IMG/VR virus record: IMGVR_UViG_3300032053_000004
Location: 62,001 to 126,000 of that record
Origin: a virus
Strand: one strand, 5' to 3'
Length of the DNA stretch: 64,000 nt
Shown: one piece after another, positions 26,009 through 34,836 of the stretch
How the letters are laid out: every line of letters begins with the position of its first letter
Numbering within the stretch: position 1 is the first letter of the stretch
Notes under the pieces: generated by a model
What the model was told of the DNA's origin: nothing
The model's database searches: none
What the model saw: the letters and a program-made list of their open reading frames with translations, nothing else
Translations under genes and position numbers: made by a program

Positions 26009-27146
26009 TTTACCTACAGAAAGTGCTCTTCCGAAAGCTGTTAAGGATTTCGGAATTGGCCCTTATGATGCTTCTTTATCCGATTCACTTCATGGGGAAG
26101 ACGATGAAGGTCGGGACGGTCCGAAAACATCTTTACCAGATGGTGGCGGATCAACTGCTATCTCCCCCGAACTTTTAATTAGTTATCCATCCAATAGTTC
26201 TCCTAGATCTTCATCTGCATTAATTCCTGGAGACTATGATAGACCGCCCTCTAGTCCTCATGATGACAGAAAAAGAGGAATTTATTTATCTCAATCCAAG
26301 CTTCCTGACGGGTTAGAACCCTCAGCAAGATCAGATTATTATGATCATATGACTACTGGACAAAATGGGAAACATCCTCCCGGGCAAAGTATAAATGATA
26401 TATGGCCCTCAGAAAACTCTGGGGTTTATGCTCAAGAAGATAAAGAGGGATGCGATTCACTCCCATCTCCTAATAAAAACGATTTTTCTCATGGAAATAC
26501 TTTAGAACCTTATGGAAACGCTTGGTCTGGTTATGGGGTTGAAGATTTAAGTCAATTTACTGGAGCTCCGAATGCTCCCGATTTATATTACGAGCAGACT
26601 AACGAGCCGAACTCTGGAGGTACGATTTTGTCGAACATTAAACCGTTTCATTTAAACTCGGTTCTTTCATCTTTCGCAAAAGATGAAATTTCTCTTGGAG
26701 AAACTGTAGATCAATTGGATATTTATTTGAATAGTGCAGACAAGGTTAAATCAAATTTAAAAGTGTCTAAGACAGCCACTGATTTGGAAGCTTCAGGTAA
26801 GCTTGCTTCTGAAGTTTTGAAAGAATATGGGAAGAAGGATTTAACTCGTCGTCAAATCCTTGAATACCTCCAAAATAATGGTCTCGGTCATAAACAGTTT
26901 TTAGCCAGTGATATTATACGGTGTCTTAAACACCGGCATGAAGTTTACGTACAGGATAATATGGATACCTTCCCAATCGCCAAAAACGCTAGTGAGAATA
27001 GTTTAAGAGGTATTCACGCACAGCTCGTGAATCTTCATGTTGCTCATTCTCATATCCCTGAAGCTTCCGAAATTCTTTTAGAGTGCTCTGCCAGGATAGC
27101 CAAATCAATGGCTTTGGCTGAAAAGTCCGAGAGTCAAAATGGCTAA
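25998..27146 (+). CDS. Hypothetical protein with disordered N-terminal half
   Basis: 382 residues from GTG 25998. The first ~210 residues are Pro/Ser/Gly/Asp-rich and probably disordered. The C-terminal part is helical ('LASEVLKEYGKKDLTRRQI', 'LASDIIRCLKHRHEVYV') and might be a small helical bundle. Overlaps of 11 and 8 bases with its neighbours point to an operon with the proteins at 24758 and 27139. Confidence 0.7.
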   Translation: MPSSLPTESALPKAVKDFGIGPYDASLSDSLHGEDDEGRDGPKTSLPDGGGSTAISPELLISYPSNSSPRSSSALIPGDYDRPPSSPHDDRKRGIYLSQSKLPDGLEPSARSDYYDHMTTGQNGKHPPGQSINDIWPSENSGVYAQEDKEGCDSLPSPNKNDFSHGNTLEPYGNAWSGYGVEDLSQFTGAPNAPDLYYEQTNEPNSGGTILSNIKPFHLNSVLSSFAKDEISLGETVDQLDIYLNSADKVKSNLKVSKTATDLEASGKLASEVLKEYGKKDLTRRQILEYLQNNGLGHKQFLASDIIRCLKHRHEVYVQDNMDTFPIAKNASENSLRGIHAQLVNLHVAHSHIPEASEILLECSARIAKSMALAEKSESQNG

Positions 27147-29055
27147 GAAAATAGACGTATCAACCGGAATTGGTGATATAACGGACATCCTGAATGATCA
27201 GGGTGTTGCGGATCTTTCCTGGTTGAATGTCAGTGAAGCTGACTATAGAGCTTTGGAAACTCTTCCTAAGCAGAATCTTGATATGATTCCTGAGCTTTCT
27301 CATGCCTTGACTAGAGAGCCGGGTAGCAATGTCCCGTTTGTAATTCCTATACGTCCTAATGTTATTGTAAATCAACAACCGAGTCTTGGATGGAGTCCTC
27401 CTCGGGATACAACCTCTCCTGTTCGTGATCGGGTTTCCCGCCTTGTTATGGCCGGACATAAGCCGTCTGAAATTCAAGAGAAGCTTTCTCTTGAATTTTC
27501 TAATAAACAAATTCAGCTAGCCGGCTCCTTGATCAAGGAGGTTATCCAGGAGAGAGGTCTTCTGGGAAACGTTTATATAAATTCTGCTCATTTTCCTCGT
27601 TGTTCTCAAGGTTACTCAGAAGATAAAAAATTCGTAGCTTCTCACGCTAAGGAAGCTCTTTTTATTCTTGCAAAAGATGAGTGTGCTGGGTGCGTATGTG
27701 CTCGAGGCGGTACTTGTTCGGTATTTAAGAAGAGAATCACTAGTTCCATACCATATGATGATAAGACTCTTTCCTATTATTCTCCAAAATTAGCTTCCGA
27801 AGGGAAGACTATTTCTAAGGATGGTAATGCGAAGGTTCGTCTTCGTATGGCCTTCTTGGATAATCCAAGAAGAGTGTCTTCTGAGCCTGTCCTTAGGGTC
27901 CAAGAACAACACCATCCTAAACCCGTTCAAGCATCTGAAGCATCCGTCAAAGCCTATTTGGAGCGTGCGGCGACCCCTTCAACGAAGGTAGAACCTCTTC
28001 CAAGCCCGTCTTATATGGCTTATGCCCGCCGGATGATGGCAGGAGCTAATGATACTAAGATTTTAACCGGTTCCCCCGACCCTGATCTTCGGAAGCTTGC
28101 TGGTTTATATGGAATATTAGGACATACGTATCTAGATATGGATGTTCTTGGAGGATGTCGGAATACCGTTGCTTTTGTTAAAAAATATGGGTCTCCGGAT
28201 TTTATTATTCGCAGAAGAGCTGTTTGTGAAATATGTAAGGGGCTTCCTGACGGTGGTTGTGCCCAACTCTGCCATTCGTCAAGAATCGTTTCCAATACCC
28301 CTACTGTAGGGAAGGTTGCGTTTTTAGGCGCTGTTGAACGAGCAGTTCTTGAGAATCGTTTAACTACTAAATTAGCATCTTCTATTGTTTCTTCAATTAA
28401 ATCTGACTCTAATAATTGGGGTCGTTTAACTGCTACCATCAACCTTTTTAAGCCTGGGAATAAAGAAACCCCTATATATGAAAAGGGCAGCGTTTCTTTC
28501 TTCCATGGGAGCACCAGTTCTGAAAATACTTCTGTCGATATAGACCCTGAAGAAATTCGGAGATTTATATCTCATCTTATGAATACCGGAATGCGTGGTC
28601 AGAGTTTGACTTCTGCAGTCCTTAGTCGCTATACTAAATCAAATTTATCTGAAAATCCTACGGCAGTCCGTTCAGCGGCTGAAAACAATGGAATTCAAGG
28701 TTTCTATTATATAGATCCTACTGCTTATAACGATTACGGTCATGGTTGTACAGCGGGTTCTTCTCAATTTAGGAAGCGCGGAGCTAAATATATATTAGCT
28801 AGTTCTTCTTGCACCGGGTGTGTTCTTCAAACATCTCCTGGATGGTGCTCTAAATATGCTAAAGAAATGATCCGGCAGGTGCCGGAGTCAGTAAAAGCTG
28901 ATTTTAAGAAAAAGTCCCTACCGGTAATTCATGCCGCTGTTGAAAATCCGGTTGAAAAATATCAACTTGATGATGGCATGAATTTCGATGTTTCGGGTAG
29001 TTCGAAATCTGTTTTAGATATAAATATTTCGCATCCTGAATTGCAAAACATATAA
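27139..29055 (+). CDS. Large protein with three repeated Cys4 modules
   Basis: 638 residues. Three modules each have a Gly-x2-(Y/T)Y-(I/L)-(N/D) lead-in, a first Cys, then C-x2-C and a last Cys: C155/C182/C185/C193, C340/C363/C366/C374 and C537/C558/C561/C570. The spacing C-x20-26-C-x2-C-x7-8-C is constant enough to indicate a repeated zinc- or Fe-S-binding fold. Helical stretches and Pro/Ser-rich linkers separate the modules. No enzyme signature is seen. It sits in the late region just upstream of terminase; family unknown to me. Confidence 0.8.
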   Translation: MAKKIDVSTGIGDITDILNDQGVADLSWLNVSEADYRALETLPKQNLDMIPELSHALTREPGSNVPFVIPIRPNVIVNQQPSLGWSPPRDTTSPVRDRVSRLVMAGHKPSEIQEKLSLEFSNKQIQLAGSLIKEVIQERGLLGNVYINSAHFPRCSQGYSEDKKFVASHAKEALFILAKDECAGCVCARGGTCSVFKKRITSSIPYDDKTLSYYSPKLASEGKTISKDGNAKVRLRMAFLDNPRRVSSEPVLRVQEQHHPKPVQASEASVKAYLERAATPSTKVEPLPSPSYMAYARRMMAGANDTKILTGSPDPDLRKLAGLYGILGHTYLDMDVLGGCRNTVAFVKKYGSPDFIIRRRAVCEICKGLPDGGCAQLCHSSRIVSNTPTVGKVAFLGAVERAVLENRLTTKLASSIVSSIKSDSNNWGRLTATINLFKPGNKETPIYEKGSVSFFHGSTSSENTSVDIDPEEIRRFISHLMNTGMRGQSLTSAVLSRYTKSNLSENPTAVRSAAENNGIQGFYYIDPTAYNDYGHGCTAGSSQFRKRGAKYILASSSCTGCVLQTSPGWCSKYAKEMIRQVPESVKADFKKKSLPVIHAAVENPVEKYQLDDGMNFDVSGSSKSVLDINISHPELQNI

Positions 29056-29077
29056 GTTTATAGTATAGTTTTAAAAT

Positions 29078-29647
29078 ATGGGTAATGTTTCGAACCGTAA
29101 TAATGGAAAAATCTTAAGATTACCTGGCGGATCGGAGGTAAATTCTTCAGATATAGGGGCAGAATATGTCGTTGGGCAAGGCGGGGACATGCCTTTGTCC
29201 GAAATCGTTGATCCAACTGACGCTAGTAAAGATTATAGAGAACGTGAGATATTTGTCCAAGATGAACAAATAGTTCAAGCTGTCATCAATAAATCTTCAA
29301 CCTCCGACTTAATTGATATTGTTTTATTAGAAATATCAGAAGAATTATCCCATCTAAAATGGGAGAGAAAACAATCAGCTCTGAATGGGAAATCAACCAT
29401 AAATCATACTATAGCTAGAATAGCTAGTCTTAAACAATTATCTGAAATTTTGATTAAAAGAAAAGAAATTAATTTAAATGATGATTTTAATTTAAAATCC
29501 CCCAAATTCCAAAAAGTATTTGAAATTTGGATGAATTTCTTCTATGACTCTATGGTTAAAGTTGGTGTAGACGAAAAAATCATAGATTTAGTTTTCAATC
29601 AAATGAAGGCAGATATGGTGGATTGGGAGCTTCAAATGAAGTCTTAA
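29078..29647 (+). CDS. Hypothetical protein upstream of terminase
   Basis: 189 residues. The N-terminus is polar, and from ~65 on the protein is helical ('DLIDIVLLEISEELSHLKWE', 'IARIASLKQLSEILIKRKE'). Being the last phage gene before the large terminase, apart from an inserted endonuclease, it is positionally a candidate terminase small subunit, but no HTH is evident, so this is only a guess. Confidence 0.65.
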   Translation: MGNVSNRNNGKILRLPGGSEVNSSDIGAEYVVGQGGDMPLSEIVDPTDASKDYREREIFVQDEQIVQAVINKSSTSDLIDIVLLEISEELSHLKWERKQSALNGKSTINHTIARIASLKQLSEILIKRKEINLNDDFNLKSPKFQKVFEIWMNFFYDSMVKVGVDEKIIDLVFNQMKADMVDWELQMKS

Positions 29648-29660
29648 TGCTACTACCAAG

Positions 29661-30431
29661 GTGAATCCATTGATAGTTTATTGTCATATTCACGTTGAAT
29701 CAAACAGACGTTATATTGGTTTAACTAAACATTCCACCTTTTCAACGTGGAACAGACATGTTTATTCCGCAAATAAGATAAAGAATGGGAAATTTTATAT
29801 AACTAGTCATTTTTCGAATGCAATTAGAAAATATGGAAAGGATGCATTTTCCCATGAAATTTTAGGAAAAAATTTAACTTTGGAAGAAGCTAATGAATTA
29901 GAAAAAGAGAAAATTTTAGAATTTGATACTAGAAACCCAGAAAAGGGTTTTAATATAATGAAAGGAGGCGGATTTTATCAATCAAATAAAATAAAAAATC
30001 CTTGGGATAGACCAGAGTATAGAGCGAAGATGTTACCATTACTTCGTAAAACCCCAAAAACAAAAGCTAAAATATCCGCTTCTTTAATGGGCCACGTTAT
30101 GAATGAAGATACGAAGAAAAAAATATCTATCGCTGGTAAAGGAAAAATATTAAACTCTGAAATCAGGAAAAAAATCGCAGTATCAAATACTGGAAAATTT
30201 CATACTGTAGAATCGAAATTAAGAATGTCTAATATTCAAAAATCTATTGCGGCAACATCAGATTCTAAGGTTAAGAGATCAAAAGCGACTAAAGGCAGGA
30301 TTTTGAGTTTTGAAACTAAATTGAATTTATCGAAAATAAATACTGGAAAATCGATCTCTATTGAAACGCGATTAAAAATTTCCAATTCTATGAAGAAATA
30401 TAAAATGGAAAATTTATCATGCCTAGTGTAG
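29661..30431 (+). CDS. GIY-YIG homing endonuclease (free-standing)
   Basis: 256 residues from GTG 29661. The N-terminal nuclease has 'IVYCHIHVESNRRYIGLT' (a divergent GIY...YIG), 'WNRHVYSA', 'SHFSNAIRKYGKDAFSHEIL' and 'GFNIMKGGG'. The rest consists of repeated 'KTKAKISASL / KKKISIAGKGK / IRKKIAVSNTGK' units, the nuclease-associated modular DNA-binding repeats (NUMOD3-like). It sits between an unknown gene and terminase and overlaps terminase by 13 bases, so it is a selfish insertion. A decayed relative lies at 38756. Confidence 0.85.
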   Translation: MNPLIVYCHIHVESNRRYIGLTKHSTFSTWNRHVYSANKIKNGKFYITSHFSNAIRKYGKDAFSHEILGKNLTLEEANELEKEKILEFDTRNPEKGFNIMKGGGFYQSNKIKNPWDRPEYRAKMLPLLRKTPKTKAKISASLMGHVMNEDTKKKISIAGKGKILNSEIRKKIAVSNTGKFHTVESKLRMSNIQKSIAATSDSKVKRSKATKGRILSFETKLNLSKINTGKSISIETRLKISNSMKKYKMENLSCLV

Positions 30432-32359
30432 AGAAGATCGAACAAAGCGTTTTAACGGGAACCATATCTGGTTTCTTGGATAAAAAACGATCTTCTCGAG
30501 CTCGAACCGAACAAGATTCAAATTTTCTAAATATTATTGATTTCATTGAAAGGTTTAAACTCCTACCTTATGGACTTTTTCCGGTTCAAAAATTTTTAGT
30601 CAAATTATATTATAGTATTCCCTTAGAAGATAAAGAAAAAACTATTAAAATAACTGATAGATTTAATACTAAAACTCTCTATAATTTGACTGAAGTTGAG
30701 TATCTTCATTATTTACACGACCAAGGTCGTTGCAATATTAAAGAACAAGATGAACGAATTCGAAATGAGTTAATTTTAGTTCTCGGAAGGCGTTCCGGTA
30801 AAAGTACTTTAAGTGCTCTTTTTGCAGTTTACGAAATGTATAAGCTTCTTTGTCGGGGAAACCCTCAAGCTTATTACGGTCTTCCTGCTGGTAACGAAAT
30901 ATTGCTTTTTTGTGTTGCTAACGATAAAGATCAAGCCTCTATCGTATATAACGAAATGAGTGGTCATATTGAGCAGATGGATTTCTTTAAATTTGCTCGA
31001 GCTAATTTTACTCAAACATATATTAGATTTAGAACTGATGCTGATAGACAAAAATTCGGAGAACGTGGAAAAGCTACTTTAAAAGCTACTTTCAAGAGTT
31101 CTATTGCTAAAGGCCTCCGTGGTCGCGGAACTATTCTTTTAATTTTAGACGAGCTTGCATTCTTTGTTGATAAGGGTAACTCTTCCGGAGAAAAAGTTTA
31201 CCGAGCGATTGTTCCTTCTACTGCTGCATTTTCTCCTAAAGACCCGATTAATAGACATATTCCACTAGGCCCATCTGACGGAAAAGTTGTTTCTATTTCA
31301 TCTCCCGATGCTAAAGAAGGGTTTTTTTATAAATTATATCAAACCTCTATGGAAAACTCTCCGGCCTCTAGAAATATGCTTATGATTCAAGCTCCGACTT
31401 GGGAAGTGAATCCAACTATTTCCAGTGATTATTATGAAGTTGAATATAGTAAAGATCCGAAGAAATTTGGAACTGAATTTGGGTCTGAGTTCTCTGACCG
31501 TGTTCGTGGTTGGATAGAAGATTCTAAAGATTTAACCGATTGCATAATTCCTGACCTTCGTCCTAAAACTCGTGGGATTCCGAGAAAGCCTCACTTTGCC
31601 GGGGTAGACTTTGGAATAGTTAACGACGGAACTAGTGTATCTATAACTCATTTAAATAATGGGAAAATTGAACTTGCATATCATGAAGTTTGGTATGCAA
31701 AAAAGAAATGGAAAGAATCAAACCCACATCTAGAGCATCCTCTTGTAGATTATGCGTTAACTCTTCAAGACAGAAACCGATTAGACCTCGATGCCATATC
31801 TGAGTGGCTAAAGATTCTTGCTAAAAATTTCTTTATTTATAAAGGAATTTTTGATCAATGGGCAGGTCCCGTTTTTGAGCAGGCGTTACATAAAAATGGT
31901 CTGACTCAGTTTGAACAACGAAATTTCTTTCCAACTGATTCTTCTAATATGTATCAGACATTCAAAATGTTTATGTACAATAAACAATTAGCACTATATG
32001 ACTGGCCTGTTCCTGAAGCTATATCATTTGATGCTAGTGCTTCCGTATTTCGTCATTCTCCGTTAATCTCAGAAATTCTTGAACTTCAGGCTTCTTCTGA
32101 AGGTAAAAATATAATTATAGTAGAAGCTCCGAAGGTTCCTGGAAAACACGATGATCAGTCTGACTCTATAGCTCGAAGTGTTCTTTTAGCTTCGGAGTAT
32201 ATTAAAGCTAACCCTGGTATATTGGAACATAACGTCACTATGTCAAATTTACCCCCAGGCGGGCCGTCTACCGGTTATCATCAATATTTGAAAATGAGGA
32301 ACAGGATGCATGGAGTTGTCCGGGAAAGAATTCCTCCTAGAATTCAGCGACGTCGCTGA
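30419..32359 (+). CDS. terL: Terminase large subunit
   Basis: 646 residues. The packaging ATPase has Walker A 'LGRRSGKST' (~122-130), Walker B 'LLILDELAFF' (~241-250) and coupling motif 'VVSISSPDAKEG'. The RNase H-like nuclease has 'FAGVDFG' (~394), later acidic residues and 'KHDDQSDSIAR' (~576). The C-terminus is basic. It cuts concatemers and drives DNA into proheads at the portal. The gene ends inside a 22-base palindrome. Confidence 0.93.
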   Translation: MPSVEKIEQSVLTGTISGFLDKKRSSRARTEQDSNFLNIIDFIERFKLLPYGLFPVQKFLVKLYYSIPLEDKEKTIKITDRFNTKTLYNLTEVEYLHYLHDQGRCNIKEQDERIRNELILVLGRRSGKSTLSALFAVYEMYKLLCRGNPQAYYGLPAGNEILLFCVANDKDQASIVYNEMSGHIEQMDFFKFARANFTQTYIRFRTDADRQKFGERGKATLKATFKSSIAKGLRGRGTILLILDELAFFVDKGNSSGEKVYRAIVPSTAAFSPKDPINRHIPLGPSDGKVVSISSPDAKEGFFYKLYQTSMENSPASRNMLMIQAPTWEVNPTISSDYYEVEYSKDPKKFGTEFGSEFSDRVRGWIEDSKDLTDCIIPDLRPKTRGIPRKPHFAGVDFGIVNDGTSVSITHLNNGKIELAYHEVWYAKKKWKESNPHLEHPLVDYALTLQDRNRLDLDAISEWLKILAKNFFIYKGIFDQWAGPVFEQALHKNGLTQFEQRNFFPTDSSNMYQTFKMFMYNKQLALYDWPVPEAISFDASASVFRHSPLISEILELQASSEGKNIIIVEAPKVPGKHDDQSDSIARSVLLASEYIKANPGILEHNVTMSNLPPGGPSTGYHQYLKMRNRMHGVVRERIPPRIQRRR

Positions 32360-32362
32360 ATT
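32341..32362 (+). repeat. Perfect 22-base palindrome across the terminase stop codon
   Basis: Two 11-base arms, AATTCAGCGAC and its complement GTCGCTGAATT, meet without a spacer, and the terminase TGA lies in the second arm. As RNA it gives a GC-centred hairpin; as DNA it could be a dimeric protein binding site. No T tract follows, so simple termination is doubtful. Confidence 0.6.
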
Positions 32363-32383
32363 GCTTATGCTCCATTACTGTTG

Positions 32384-32647
32384 ATGGATGATTTAGGTCT
32401 TAAGGATACTATTGCTTGGCGGATAATTCGTCAAGTAGTAGATCATACTTGGGGTGATGAAGAATTTGACGATGAAGAATTTTTAGAGTTGTGTGTTAAC
32501 TTTGTGAAAAATGGCGGCTCTTGGCAAGCTCTTATGGACGGGGATATGGATAGCGTTAAAGCTCTTGAGAATTCTATAGACTCTTTTATGAAAGAAAGAT
32601 CTAAATCGGATGACCCGTCTGACCTTAAAGAATTTCTAAATTGGTAA
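32384..32647 (+). CDS. Hypothetical acidic protein, 87 aa
   Basis: Acidic helical protein ('VVDHTWGDEEFDDEEFLEL'). ATG 32384 is preferred over TTG 32381. It lies between terminase and portal in a head-gene operon, a place often taken by small head-assembly factors. No family recognised. Confidence 0.65.
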   Translation: MDDLGLKDTIAWRIIRQVVDHTWGDEEFDDEEFLELCVNFVKNGGSWQALMDGDMDSVKALENSIDSFMKERSKSDDPSDLKEFLNW

Positions 32648-32655
32648 GGTTGTCC

Positions 32656-32985
32656 GTGGTTAAGAATAATCTCGCTAATAACCTCGAAATCCAAGAAAAA
32701 GTCGAAGAAATACTCTCAGCACTTAAAAGTGTTCAATCTGATATTGATCACCAAGACTCCTCATTAAATAATATTATGATTAATCTTTCAAGGTTGGAAA
32801 GAACTATTAAATCGGACCGGAATCTAAGACGGTTTAGGTTTGATAAAAGAATTCATTTAGATACTTTTCTAAAATCTATACAATCTATGAAATCCCAGCT
32901 TTCCAAGACCTCTAAAGATATGGAAAAGGTTTGCGCTTCTCATAAGGATTCTTCGTGGATACCTGAAGAATCGGTATTTGAATAA
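32656..32985 (+). CDS. Hypothetical coiled-coil protein, ~109 aa
   Basis: Almost wholly helical with heptad-like Leu/Ile spacing ('VEEILSALKSVQSDIDHQDS', 'KSIQSMKSQLSKTSKDMEKV'). GTG 32656, which follows AAGG, is favoured; TTG 32641 would overlap the previous gene. Its stop overlaps the portal start by one base, so it may be a head-assembly accessory protein. Confidence 0.65.
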   Translation: MVKNNLANNLEIQEKVEEILSALKSVQSDIDHQDSSLNNIMINLSRLERTIKSDRNLRRFRFDKRIHLDTFLKSIQSMKSQLSKTSKDMEKVCASHKDSSWIPEESVFE

Positions 32986-34799
32986 TGGCAAGTAAGAAAA
33001 AAATAGGGGTTAACCCTGCTGCTCAAACAACTAGTGGCGGAAGAGTCATTAAACACGTTGATGAACAGGAAGTGCCGAAAAGGCGCTTGACTCGTTTAGA
33101 GAAACAAGCTCGTCGTGAGATGTCTCAGTCTATTCGTTTAGCAACTGGTGGTGGTGGGAATGGGAATTTCGGGAACGCTGGAAGTTCTTCCATAACCAAT
33201 GCTGATTTTTCTTTTTATAGCCCGCAGTTATCTACAGATTTCCTTGAACTCCCCCAATCAGAACGTGAAAAAAGAGAACTTTTTCGTTTTTGGTACAATA
33301 CCCACCCTATAGTTGGAGCAGCCATAGATTTTCATACAGATGTTCCTATGAGCAAGGTTCGTCTTTCCCTTCCTAAAGGGAAAGACATGAAAAGAAATCG
33401 TCAGATTCAACATTTTTACGAGAACATGTGTAAACGTCTGAGGCTTTTTCAGACTTTATATGATGCTACTCATGAATACTGGCTACACGGGAATGTGTTT
33501 GTTTTTTGTGAAGATCAGGAAGTTGATATTCCTGAAGAAATGCTTGTTGACGTAAAACAGGAAGAGGTCGGAGAAGTCGATTATGCCGGGAGGCCTCAAA
33601 AACGTATTGAAGTAGTAAGAGAACCAAAATCTCAATCTGAACAAATTTCAGCTATCAAAGATTATGTTGCAAAACATTATGAAGGATGGCAACGTCTTCA
33701 AATTTTACCCCCGGAACAAGTTAAACTTGAGGTGTTTCAATATACGAACAAAGTTAAGATGGAGCTCATACCATCTGAAAAAGATCGTTTAGTTGTCTTA
33801 AGAGCCCAAGAACAGCATGATGAGGAGGCTGCTCGTATCGCAGATGATATCCCTGAACAGATCAGGGAAAATCTTCTTAACGGTCAGCCAATACCGTTAA
33901 ACTCCAGTCCTTATGATGACTTTTTCTGTTCTTCTTTTTGTTATCATTTAGCGCATAAGAAAAGTCCATATGATGATCGTGGTATTTCAATTCTCGAGAG
34001 ATGCTTAAGAACTCTCCTATATAGTGATAAACTTCGTCAGTCTCAGACGAGTATAGCGAGTCGTGCTATGACGCCCAAACGTGTTGTTTGGGCGGATAAG
34101 ATGAGCTCTACAGACGTTGATGACTTAAGAGACCAAGTAGACCAAGCCCTAATAGATCCTGATTTTAGCATCATAACGAACTTTGAAGTCCATTGGGACG
34201 AGATAGGATCCAGAGACCGTCTTCTCGATCTCGGGACGGAGTATGAAATAAACAACAAACTTCTCATGATTGGGCTTAGAGTCACTGAACCTATGCTCAC
34301 CGGGGAGTCTTCATATTCTGGAGAAAGAATTCATTTAGATGTTATGAACACTATGTATCTGCTATATCGTGAAACTATATGTGAATTTGTTGAGCAATAT
34401 TTATTTGCCCCGGTGGCTGAAAAGAAGGGTTTCTTTGAAGAGGATGAATATGGAAATAGGAATCTTCTATATCCTAAATTACAATTTACTCGTTTAGCTC
34501 TCCGCGACAATACTGAACTTCAGGATTTCATGTTTAATCTTTATCAAAAAGGGTCTTTACCTATTTCTTTTATTCTTGATCTCCTCAATATTGATTCTGA
34601 TGAAGCTTCTGCTCAACTCAAGAAAGATATGTTTACCCCGAATGATTCTAAGTTTAATGATTTGATAACGAAAATTCTTGAATCGGTTGGTGAAGAAATA
34701 GCTAAAGAAACTGATGTTAAAGAGAGACTTATCAAAAATATGGGACTAAAAACGGTAACTAAAAAAGGAGATCGGTTTGCTGAAAAGGAGGAGGGCTAG
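32985..34799 (+). CDS. Portal protein
   Basis: 604 residues. The order after terminase, the size and the motif content fit a phage portal: 'FRFWYNTHPIVGAAIDFHTD' near residue 105, 'ATHEYWLHGNVFVFCE' (~165), 'HKKSPYDDRGISILERCLR' (~330), 'TEPMLTGESSYSG', then a helical C-terminal crown. It forms the dodecameric DNA entry ring. The last residues read 'GDRFAEKEEG', matching the RFAE motif of the protease and scaffold-like proteins, which suggests C-terminal trimming during maturation. Confidence 0.85.
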   Translation: MASKKKIGVNPAAQTTSGGRVIKHVDEQEVPKRRLTRLEKQARREMSQSIRLATGGGGNGNFGNAGSSSITNADFSFYSPQLSTDFLELPQSEREKRELFRFWYNTHPIVGAAIDFHTDVPMSKVRLSLPKGKDMKRNRQIQHFYENMCKRLRLFQTLYDATHEYWLHGNVFVFCEDQEVDIPEEMLVDVKQEEVGEVDYAGRPQKRIEVVREPKSQSEQISAIKDYVAKHYEGWQRLQILPPEQVKLEVFQYTNKVKMELIPSEKDRLVVLRAQEQHDEEAARIADDIPEQIRENLLNGQPIPLNSSPYDDFFCSSFCYHLAHKKSPYDDRGISILERCLRTLLYSDKLRQSQTSIASRAMTPKRVVWADKMSSTDVDDLRDQVDQALIDPDFSIITNFEVHWDEIGSRDRLLDLGTEYEINNKLLMIGLRVTEPMLTGESSYSGERIHLDVMNTMYLLYRETICEFVEQYLFAPVAEKKGFFEEDEYGNRNLLYPKLQFTRLALRDNTELQDFMFNLYQKGSLPISFILDLLNIDSDEASAQLKKDMFTPNDSKFNDLITKILESVGEEIAKETDVKERLIKNMGLKTVTKKGDRFAEKEEG

Positions 34800-34836
34800 A
34801 ATTAAGCTTGTTGTGAAATATTGATTATGTACCGGC

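Noticed and set aside
28020-28514. Minus-strand frame of 164 codons inside the triple-Cys gene
   Set aside because: The + strand frame has three regularly spaced Cys modules and fits the operon; the minus frame is a shadow.
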